From: Malania oleifera
Taxonomy: Eukaryota > Streptophyta > Magnoliopsida > Santalales > Ximeniaceae
Length of the DNA: 64,000 nucleotides
Direction: 5' to 3'
Assembly: GCF_029873635.1 (NCBI RefSeq)
Contig: NC_080420.1
Coordinates: forward strand, 53,087,457 to 53,151,456
Part shown: piece by piece, positions 36,178-45,759 of the stretch
How the letters are laid out: every line of letters begins with the position of its first letter
How positions within the stretch are numbered: the stretch's first letter is position 1
Made by a program: the position numbers and the translations under genes
The notes under the pieces: generated by a model
Told to the model about the DNA's origin: nothing
The model's database searches: none
What the model saw: only the letters and a program-made list of their open reading frames with translations

Positions 36178-36345
36178 GAGATATTCGGCGCAAGATCGTG
36201 ATTGATAGCCGGTGCAAGGCCGTGTATGTTATATATTTTTGACGCAAGGTTGTGTTTATGAAATGTTCGACGCAAGACCGTATTTTATGAAATGTTCGGC
36301 GTAAGGCCGTATTTACAAAATGTTTTGCGCAAGGTCATATCTATG
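36178..36345. repeat. About 29-bp minisatellite in the split solo LTR
   Basis: Six imperfect units are built on TTCGGCGCAAGGCCGT (at about 36184, 36208, 36239, 36267, 36295 and 36323), spaced 26-31 bp and separated by atgaaatg-like linkers. It lies in the middle part of the solo LTR (36128-37227), which otherwise holds only the hairpin motif at 36904-36924 and no gene. Confidence 0.8.
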
Positions 36346-37232
36346 AAAGTATAGAAATGCTATCAATCCATTTATGTTAAATGCTATATTATCATGTACT
36401 ATATGTTATCAGAACCCGGATGCTAGTTTAGTTCAGTTTCAAGAGCACAATACCGTAACTATATAGATCAGAAATCTATGTTCAGACTTGTGCTAACCAC
36501 CCCACAAAGGGGTGGGAGATGGATAGTTGATGTGGCTTTCAGTGTAGAGTTGTAGACGTCCACCTGGCAGTCCAGACCAGGGTATGGCGGGCCCATTGTA
36601 CTTACAAATATTTTTGACTCGGCAATAGTTAGCCAACCATTGTCAGGTCCCTCCTTTGGACTGCACAACCCGTCATGGGGGGTAATACATGACACTAGCT
36701 AGCTATTCATCCTGGGTATGTTTTTTCAGTATTATCAGCTATAACAGACATTTTGTGAACGGTATGATTTATTAGAAAATACGAAAGTATATGATTATTC
36801 AGTATATTATGATGAATGTTTACAGATATATGAAATGTGCTGTATATGTATAATTGTATTAAATGTTCATGTTGCCACACAGATGTATTTAGTTTATTTT
36901 CCCTTACTGAGAGGTGTCTCACCCAAAACATTAAATGATTTTCAGGAAACCCATAAAGACCGACGGAGTGTGACCGCCGTTGAGTCGATTGTACTACCCT
37001 ACTAGGAGGGTAAGTTTGGTCTAGGATCAGGGGATTTTGATGTGAGATCCTAGGGGTATTTTGTATTTTTTTTTTTTTGGGAGATTATACATAAACACAA
37101 TATTTTGAGATAGGCTTGACTTTGGTATTATGTTTTTTTTTGTGGTTATGAGTTTGTGATTTACATTTACTACTACTTAGGTTCCACTGCGTATGTCAGG
37201 TGTCCTTGTTACCCACGGGTTCAGGTTGACTA

Positions 37233-39387
37233 TGTTAGCTTTACCGTGATCCCAAAAGGGGGGGTGAATTGGTATTTTTAAATTTTACCTTCTAAGTATT
37301 CCTCCTAGCAGCAGTATGTTCACAAGCCTAGGGTCAATCTAGTGCAAATGATGTAAATGTGCCAGAGATCAGATGAGGCAGTTTAAACAATCACACAAGT
37401 ATCAGAAAGCTGTAAAGAGAAGATGACACGCGGATGTGTTATCGAGGTTCGGCCAACCGCCTACGTCCCCGCCTTGGCTAACCAGCACAAGGATTATCAC
37501 AATACCTTGCTCGCTTAAACGGGTGGAGCGTCACCTATACAAACCAGGTCAAATTACCACAAGGCTGACCTCAACCTTAACACCAATCCTTACCGGGCTG
37601 GATTATCGCCCCCTCAGGCCACGCCTGGAATCTCTCAGATATACAATCAAAGGTACAATACAATTGTGCTTTCAAGTAAAGCAGATATGTACCACAAATG
37701 CGCACAAACACAAACACCACAACTGATTTAAAATGTCAGCTCTGTGTGGTCTAAATATGTCAATCTCTCAACTATGTTTTCTATCAGTGTAACACGTACG
37801 TGAGAGTGTCAATAATAATCTGTGCACTTCAAAATATTCAGTCAAGAGTGTTCACACAGAATACCAAGCAAGCCTCAATATTATCAATCAATAGAATGCG
37901 TACGTGCTTGTATTGCAAAGTAGATAATCTTTGTTTTCGGTAAATGATATATATTTATAAAACTTGTACAAACAATACCACAAAGATTTATATATCACAC
38001 ACACACGAATATCCTTTCCCAAATATATCAATATGAACACCACAAGATATTCAAATATGTTTGAAAGTATTATTGCAATCTCCAAACAAAAATGAACTTC
38101 CTAAAATATTGCAACTAGAGTGCAATACTTGGGATGTCACAAAGAGTCTTTCTTAGGGCAGGCTTATTGGCAAAGCCTCCTAAGAAAACTTAGGTTATGC
38201 TCTCAAAAATCGATTCAAATACACAGCAATATGAAGAGCTAACCAAAAATAAAAGACTCAATACACTTACAAATGATTTGGATAGATGAAGAGTGTAGGC
38301 TTGAGTAGGTTTTCAAAGTAATATAAGTAGTAGGAGGCAAATATGAGTATTTGGCTTGAGAGAAAATATTTCTTAATTTATTTGCTAATCCGTGCTTAAT
38401 CCACCAAATGAAGGAGTATATATAGACATACCAAGAATTTTGACCGTTGGGGACTTATTAGGAATTTTCAGAAAAGTTTAATGACACTTAAGAAAATTTA
38501 ACCCTGTTTAAAAAATTTAATCGCGGTAAAAAAATCAGGGCAACCCGAGAGGTCCGGTCGACCAAAAGTGGTTCGGTCGACCGGGACTCAAATAGCTCGG
38601 TCGACCGAGGGAATTTTGAACTAAGGGGTCGGTCGACCGGGCAGGGCGATTTTTCAATATTCCGAGGTTCGGTCGACCGGACACTTTTTGAACTACATGG
38701 CTCGGTCGACCGGACCGCTGGGAATTTTCCCGAGACCCTTCGGTCGACCAAGTTGTTGACGAACAAAAATGGTCGGTCGACCGGGAGGTCAAACTGTTGA
38801 CCCCAAGGAGGTTCGGTCGACCGAGGTCAAATGACCTATAAGTGCTCGGTCGACCGGGCCTGGGTCAAACAGTTGACCCGGACCGGTTTCGGTCGACCGG
38901 GCCAAATTGAACTGAGTTGGCCGGTCGACCGAAAGTGCACCAAGTGTGCATTTCGGTCCCTTTTTGCAACAATCAAACCCTATTCAAGTGCCTATTACAT
39001 ACAAGTGCAAAGGTGAGTGTCCTAAGGTCACTTGGGGTCCAATTTTGAAGACACCGAAAAAGTCTGGTGTCGGTCGACCTTCGGTCGCCCGAAGGTACAC
39101 TCTAAGGTCTTTCTATGGTTCGGTTTGAGCTTACAAAGTAAATCATTCATGTGATGTGTGTGAGCTTATTACAAACCGAAAAACCCTAATTACTATTACA
39201 GACAGCCTAATTACTATTACAGACAAAATTCACTTAGAGATATTACAATTGGGAATATGAAATTGTCTTCAAGCTTTCACGTGCCCTTGAATGTATGTTA
39301 GTATAAACCTGCACATGAACTGGATATTTATTAAATACAATTGAGTTTGTCATTATCAAAACCAGGGTGTGACCTATAAGGTCAACA
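37233..39387 (-). mobile_element. SIRE-like copia solo LTR, probably young
   Basis: 2155 bp with ends TGTTAGC...GGTCAACA (element strand TGTTGACCTTATAGG...GCTAACA) and a perfect duplication gacta at 37228-37232 and 39388-39392. The SIRE core is intact at 37441-37477 (atcgaggttcggcc...cctacgtccccgcc). No internal sequence, so it is the product of LTR-LTR recombination. CpG-rich motifs inside are undecayed (next entry), suggesting recent insertion. Orientation is by comparison with the oriented SIRE LTR at 12159-14407. Confidence 0.88.
38556..39079. repeat. Array of 13 CGGTCGACCG-type palindromes
   Basis: GGTCGACC occurs exactly 13 times in 524 bp: twelve between 38556 and about 38932, then one at 39072-39079. 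Most are the full 10-bp palindrome CGGTCGACCG. Spacing is irregular (19-43 bp in the main block), so this is not a simple tandem repeat. The sequences between units differ, apart from recurring gttgacc and gaacta fragments. It is the densest CpG cluster in the window. Confidence 0.93.
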
Positions 39388-39441
39388 GACTATTTTATTT
39401 ATTCTGCTTTTATTATATGAATATTTAAGCAGGTCATTACA

Positions 39442-40110
39442 CCTTTAGTTCTGTTGGGGCCACTCGGTACAGAAATTTTGAAATTGGTGTCGTCCCTAGA
39501 GTCAACTCAATAGCAAACTCCACCTCATGATCAAGAGGCAATCCCGGTAAGCCCTCTGGGAACACATCTGAGAAGTTCCTTACAACAGGAATATCCTCCA
39601 ATCTAAGCTCTTCCTTCGGTGCTTCCTTGACAAATGCAAGCTACCCCGGCATCCCTTTAGAAGTAACCTCTTTGCTTGAATAGCTGAAAGGATCCATGGT
39701 GCAAAGTGCACACACGATCCTACAAACATGAATTCCTGCTCCCCGGGAGATATGAATACTACCTCCTTTCTATGACAATCAATACTTGCATAACTGGCCA
39801 CTAGCCAGTCCATCCCCATAATGATATCAAAGTCGTGCATATCAAAAACAATTAAACTGACTAGCAGCACTCTCCCTTAAATCTCCACTAGAAAATCTTT
39901 AATCACACTACTACAAACAACTATTGACCCTAACGGTGTAGCCACTGCTAACTCGGCACCTAATAATTGTGCCTCTGCCCCACATAATTTGACAAACCCT
40001 CGGGAAATGAACAAATAAGTCACTCTTGAATCAAATAATACAACGTGCTCACTTAAATAAATTTCACTACTAGCCTATATCTTCTTCCCTATATTACGTC
40101 ATACTCTGCC
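39442..40110 (-). pseudogene. pol: Ty3 pol copy 2, protease and start of RT
   Basis: Resumes the RT N-terminal region interrupted at 26857, with the ccttt duplication at the join. An open stretch 39870-39580 encodes FDIIMGMDWLVASYASIDCH, the protease C-terminal region, as in copy 1. Further upstream (39880-40080) the protease N-terminus is readable with stops. No gag lies between it and the leader. Confidence 0.82.
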
Positions 40111-40376
40111 AATTTCCTATTCCCATTCTAGTTTTCAAGTTCCCGCCCCTCCACTTGGAAAAAAAATCGTCGATAGATTGTCGTCGTTTTCTGAACCCGT
40201 TGACTGATCCATAAAAACACAGAAGTTCATCAAGGAATTTCTGCCTCCAGGCTTACGAAGCAAAACACAACATTCCTATTCTACCCATTCCTATCTTCCT
40301 ATACTCTGGTATGACCTACTAACCTCATCTAACCAAGTCTATAAAACCTAACAACCTAGTTAGCTCTGATACCACC
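40111..40376 (-). other. Leader and primer-binding site of compound element, copy 2
   Basis: The primer site TGGTATCAGAGC (element strand) is at 40363-40374, two bases from LTR C. The roughly 240-bp leader is homologous to 21631-21890, with the same jump into protease, showing that loss of gag is shared by both copies. Confidence 0.82.
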
Positions 40377-43300
40377 TATAACGCCCCAACCCTCTATGTT
40401 GGCCCGGAGTGCTACTAAAACATAACATACATATCTCTTTGATACCATACACATACAACCCACCCAAATAAGGGGAAATGGGTGTTCCATACTAATCATC
40501 ATATACATACACAGCGAAAATTACATACTAATACATCCAACACTTACCAGAGTTCTAACTATTTCCCACATACATACATAACTAATTCCATATCCTGTTA
40601 TTACAATCCTCAAAATAACAAAATTATTGTCTATGTCTCACCAGCTCTGACAATATCTATCGACTATCTAACACCAGCCCCGTAGTACGCTAGATTCGAT
40701 CCCTCGAAGGGCCTGAAACATGATTTGTATAATACGGTGAGACACCTCTCAGTAAGATGGATTATATTATTATCAGCGTGTGGCTAGCATGAGTTTTCGT
40801 GTACACATATTACTATTAACGTTTAAATACATTTAACTGGCATTCTAAAAACAGTACTGCAATATATCTTTCAGCAAACCCATAATTTCATAATAAAATA
40901 CTGTTGGCTCAATATAGCGCATTCTATAGTAAATATGCCCATATATGCCTAGAAGACACAACCTGGACTGCTGAATTAGTGTTGTCATGCGTTCACATAC
41001 TACTACGACATGCTTCCCCCCATGACGGGTTGTGCAGCCCGTAGGCTAGACCTAGCATATAGTCGGCCGACTATAGCTAATTCAAACTAAGTAGTAAGTA
41101 CAATTGTGCCTACCCTATACCCGGAATACTGCATCGGGAGGGTCACCCTGAATTCAGCATCGGATGGTGTTGGAATTGGTGTATTCCCAAGATGGGGTGA
41201 ATTAGGTTTTTAAAAATTTATGCCTAGGCTTAACTATTCCAACAACAGTATACTACAACCTAGGGTCTGTCTGAATATTTCCCAATAATTCACAATATTT
41301 AAATCATGCACATATCCATAATTAATTAAGTCTAAGCATACATGTGCAAGAAATTAAAGTGCAAGAATTTAAGAGCAAACATAAGAAACGTTATCAGGGT
41401 TCAGCCAATACTACCTACGTCCCCGCCTCAAGCTAACAAGTAAGAGGATTCCACAAAGGCTCACTTAGTGGGTGGAGCGGCACCTAATACAACACTTTAC
41501 TAGAATGGTGCATCTAGTTCTCTTAACTAGGTCTGAACCAGTCCGAGACTATTCACAAGGCTAGTCTCCCTCTTCCGACCACCCGTCGGGAATACAGCAG
41601 ATAATCAAATAAATATTTGCATACAAACAAATGTGCCTCTAATACAAGAAGATATGTACAACAATAAGCTCAGAAATACACTCACATATGATATGAATTA
41701 AAGCTCAATGTGAGAATGTGTATTTTTCACTAAAAATATTTCTTAATAAAGACCAAGTGTGAAAAATGATTTTCTTACTAACAAGAGTAAGATACCTTCC
41801 AAGCAAAGATATTAAAATAAGAATATGCTTAAGGTACTCTTTTCAATATGTCAAGAGTTTCCCCAAAAACTAGTTTTTCAAATAAAGCTTAGGGGAACTA
41901 GGATTCTTACTCAAAAATAATTTTACAATGAAGAATATATGAGCTTTTGAAGTCTTGCAATATGTGTGCAAGATTCACAAGTAATAAACAAGTTTTCTTC
42001 AAAGATATATATCAATGAATGTATATGAAGAAAACTTTGATTTACTCTCAAAAATAAGATTTGAAAGAATAAACAAGATATAAGAGTAAACAATATGATC
42101 TGTAAAAACAAATGCCCAAGATAAATAGAGTGCTCTCTTGAAAATAGATTTTCAAAGTAATAATAAAGAGAGGATAAAAAATGAGTATAAAAATTTGAGA
42201 GAATTTTTCTTAATGATTTTGCTAATCCACTCCTAATTAAGACAAATTAAGGGGTACATATAGACTTGGGGAAAAATATGATCATTGGGGATACGGAAGT
42301 CATTTTAGAAAAATATTAATGATGTTTAATTAAAATTAGTCTCGTTTACCTACGGTAAAAAATTGACCAACCCGAGAGGTTTGGTCAACCATATTCAAGG
42401 TAGGGTCAACCATATTATTGAGTTCAATCGATCGGGGCATCTTTGAACTAAGGTTTTGGTCAACCATATTAAAGCGATTTTGCACCCTCTGAGATTTGGT
42501 TGGCCAGGGCATGTTCGGTTGACCAAATTTTAAGGTTCAGTCAACCAGATCCGATTTGAACTAAGGGTTCGGTTGACCAGGGCATTAATAATCACCCACG
42601 TGCCAGTTTGGTCGACTGTGCAGTGCAAGTTCATTTAAAAGTGATCGACCAAATAGTCAACAATTGACTCTGGGAGGTTCGGTCAACTGAACACACTAAA
42701 AGTGTGTATTTAAGCCCTGATTTTCATTTAAAGTCACCTATATTCACATAATTATAATTTCTAAGTTATAAGGGCCTTGTCATGTGATGTTTGGGGACCT
42801 AAAGTCAATCTATGGTTATATTGAGCTTATCATTCACATCATGCATGTCATGCATTATTACTGACCAAATATAAAACAAAATGCATTACAAATTAAAAAC
42901 ATAAGTCTTTTTCTTCATCTTTGCTCTACTACCTTCTTGGAATATGTCAGATGATGTAAGCTTTTAAGTTCTATTCTAGTTTCCATTTTTCCTTTCCTTG
43001 TGTGTGCTGAAATTGAAGCTTGTTCACATACGAAATACACACATAAGATACTGGTGTTTCATCAACATCAAAATAGAGATTGGACTCAAAAAGCCAATAG
43101 ATGGGGACCCAGAATTCTGCATCGGGGAGTACTACCTAGGTCTCCAGTCGACTATCCAATACCAACACTCTCTTTAAGACATGTGATTGCACTATCTCCC
43201 AACATATAGTTATGGTACCATGCTCATAACATAACATCATATTCACAAGGCTCAAAAATCATATATGGCAATTTACATCATAAAACTGAAATCACAATTC

Positions 43301-43831
43301 ATTTTCATAAAACTGTATAAATATAAACTGTTCATAATTCTGTGAAATTTTGTCATATACTGTTCACTAACATCGGCCCCCGGCCGTCAATTATAACCCG
43401 GCCCCGGCCATCATATCTAATCTCTGCTCATAGCCATTACAATTCAGTATTACACAAAACCTATTCATTCATGCCAATTAAAACTATAGTCATGCCACAC
43501 AATTTTTACTTAGTAAATCATAAACAAAATAACTTCTTGAGAAAATAGAAATTGTGCTGAAAATAGGGGTATGAGTGTCTCCAAGTTGTTATTTTACTAA
43601 AATATAGATACGTAATTAAGTACAAGAAAAATAGAGATAATCAACCCTACCGCCTTTGGTTCGTATTAAAACACGCCTATGTTTTGAAACCCCAAATTTT
43701 CAATCGATGAAAACGTTCAGAAATTCCAGTACTTTAATCCAAAAATATCATATTCAAATTTAATCAATTGGTTTCGAAAATAGAGTCTTTTAACCAAATC
43801 CTAGGCTCAAAAACCTAAGAAAAGTCGTAAC

Positions 43832-43865
<34 letters not shown>

Positions 43866-44271
43866 CATATCTAGTATTTCAATCGGTTAAAACTTGTAAA
43901 AGTAACTTACATAATATAATCCCCTTACCTGATTCCCAAAAAAAAAACCCAGCACTCCCAAAAAAAGAAACCCTTACTTTTGGAGCGGGGCCTGAAAACA
44001 AGATTCCATGAGCTGGGAGGTGAGAGAGAGAGAGAGAGAGAGGAAATGAGAGTTATATAATAAAAACATAACTTAACCCTTAAGTAACTTAGCCCTTAAG
44101 TAACTTAAAATTTTTCCTCCAAGATATTTATATATAAATATCTAAAAATATCACCTCCAAGATATTTATATATATAAATATATAAAAATATCTCCTCCAA
44201 GATATTTATTATTATAGTTATTTATTTATTTATTATTTTATTTTATTTTATTTTATTTTCGAGTTACTACA
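40377..44271 (-). repeat. LTR C (5' LTR) of the compound element, split by a solo LTR
   Basis: Starts tataacgcccc and ends gagttactaca like LTR B. Without the nested 41168-43099 (and one gatgg) it is about 1.96 kb. It has the hairpin motif at 40735-40755, an (AT)n run at about 43832-43862, (GA)n at 44022-44042 and TATA at 44053-44059. Confidence 0.9.
41168..43099 (-). mobile_element. SIRE-like copia solo LTR, older
   Basis: 1932 bp with a perfect duplication gatgg (41163-41167 and 43100-43104) inside LTR C. Its plus-strand left end TGTTGGAATTGGTGTATTCC and right end match the ends of the LTR at 12159-14407; the element-strand start now reads TATTGGC instead of TGTTGAC. The SIRE core at 41391-41430 is slightly decayed. 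At 42360-42700 it carries a degraded version of the palindrome array (ggtcaacc, ggttgacc, atcgatcg). Confidence 0.87.
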
Positions 44272-45613
44272 TGTACTACTTTAACTCCCTTTCCTAGTAT
44301 AAACTATTTACTCCCGATAGTTCTTCCATTCGTGAGTGGAAGTTTCAATTCTTCTTTTCCTCGGGAGAGTTAAACTATCATGGGCCCCGCATCTGGGCCA
44401 CTCCTCTTGATGGTGATATTCCTTCCTTTGTCTTTTATTTTTTCTACGTGTGCCTGGATTTTGTTGGTGTCTATATGTTTGTCTCTAATCTTTTCTCTTT
44501 CTTTCAGCTCGTCTATGGCACTTGGCTCCTACTCTTTCACTAGTAGAGGAAGACATTCTTAAGGATCTGCGAGATAGTAGTCGGTAGGGCATTGCCCACA
44601 TAGCTAACTGCTCAAGGAACAGGTCCTTGTACACTACGGGCTTAGCCGCGTCTCTCTGAGAAACTACCTTTCCTGTTTTATGATGTTCATGCTCATATTT
44701 GCATTGTGCTATGTTTTCTTAATTTTTCCTCCTTCCCTCTTGTAGACATGGACTTTAACCAATACGAGGTGGTGATGGCAGAGGCGAAGAAGCAGAGGTC
44801 AATTAAGAAGAAGAAGAAGAGAGATTTTGATGTCGTCCTCCACATGCACCGCTCGGTGCAAGGCAGGACCAGTAAGAGTAGGCTCATGAAGAAGAGAGAT
44901 TTTGATGCAGGCTCCTCTTAAATGAGGGATGCCCCAACAGTGACCAACAATCCCTCACCTCCGGTGGACTTGATCGTGCCTGCTCTTGCATCGGGCCCAA
45001 TTTTTCATGAGCTTACTCTTACTGGTCCTGCCTTATGCCGAGTGGTGCGTGTGGAGGACCTTGTGGAGGCTAAGATGTCGCTTCCAGATCATTTTTCCAT
45101 GACGATACGACATACTTCCTATCAGGTGTGTTTTTTAGTCTTTGTCTATGACCTTGCTTTCGGGTCTCCTTACTTTAGCTAATCTTGCTTACAGATGATG
45201 ACCATGGCTTTGGCCCAAGAGGAGAAGGTGGTCGAGATGTATCGGCAGACCCTTAATGTGAGAGAGAAGTATGTGGTTGCCCAGAACGAGTTGCATGAAG
45301 CCCAAGCTGATGTTGAACCCCGTAAGAAGGCTCATCAAGAGGAAATAGCAAGGATCCGTCGTGAAGAGATCCCTACTTCTATTTCGGAGTACTGACACTG
45401 TAAGAATTTCATCTTAGATGTTTGAAAACCTATCGTGAAGGCTTCAGGAGGTGCCGAGAACATGTCAGGACGATGTACCCTGACCTTTCCCTTGTCGGCG
45501 TGTGTTCACATGGCTATGGCAATGAGACCCCAACATCAAAGGAGGAGATGGATGAAGAGGACGAGCATGGGGAAGAGGATTTTGCAGAAGAAAGAAAGGC
45601 CAATGATTGAATA
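44272..45613 (+). pseudogene. Antisense extra ORF of the Tat element, second part
   Basis: Continues 15640-16094. Early translation holds EWKFQFFFSSGEL and HGPRIWATPL, as expected after the conserved family core. Later pieces are 44748-44921 (MDFNQYEVVMAEAKKQRS, basic), 44922-45123 and 45195-45395 (AQEEKVVEMYRQTLNVREKY, coiled coil), and 45422-45610 (YREGFRRCREHVRTMYPDLS, then an acidic tail). A clean GT...AG interval at 45124-45194 joins TSYQ to MMTMAL, and pyrimidine-rich AG ends occur at about 44507 and 44747, so the ORF may be spliced. Function unknown. Confidence 0.68.
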
Positions 45614-45759
45614 GACCAGCTGGTGGTTTTATTAATATTGTACTTTCAAAATTTTTATCATACAACTTTTTGGGTAATGGAATTTCAATTCTATTATACA
45701 AATTTTTTAGCAATGAAATTTCAAGAGTAATATTTTTTCAACATATCAGAGTTTCATGT

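Larger units (their letters stand above)
26857..39441 (+). mobile_element. Solo LTR of a Ty3 element, split by two later insertions
   Basis: Outer ends TGTAATGACC and GGTCATTACA are perfect 10-bp inverted repeats, flanked by a perfect duplication ccttt (26852-26856 and 39442-39446). Removing the insertions 27734-36122 (plus one attat) and 37233-39387 (plus one gacta) leaves a single LTR of about 2.03 kb with a TATA box, the hairpin motif at 36904-36924 and no internal region. LTR-LTR recombination probably removed the rest before the two later insertions. The spacing from hairpin motif to LTR end, about 357 nt after removing the nested LTR, equals that of the compound element. Confidence 0.87.
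16095..44271 (-). mobile_element. Compound chromodomain Ty3 element: LTR-internal-LTR-internal-LTR
   Basis: Three homologous LTRs (16095-18017, 21891-23762, 40377-44271) alternate with two homologous internal regions in the same orientation. The bases outside the outer LTRs are tgaac (16090-16094) and tgtac (44272-44276), a 5-bp duplication with one mismatch, and the disrupted antisense ORF resumes at once. No duplication borders the middle LTR alone. This is the structure expected from recombination between LTRs of two copies, or from a tandem insertion, not from two independent insertions. Both internal regions run from leader straight into protease, with gag missing. The second is interrupted at 26857-39441. 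Confidence 0.82.

Noticed and set aside
37436-37726. 96-codon plus-strand ORF in the young SIRE-like solo LTR
   Set aside because: It covers the conserved LTR core shared by all SIRE-like LTRs and is not open in the others.
38556-39079. CGGTCGACCG array as a CRISPR-like array
   Set aside because: Repeats are only 10 bp, spacing is irregular, and it lies inside a plant LTR in a eukaryotic sequence.
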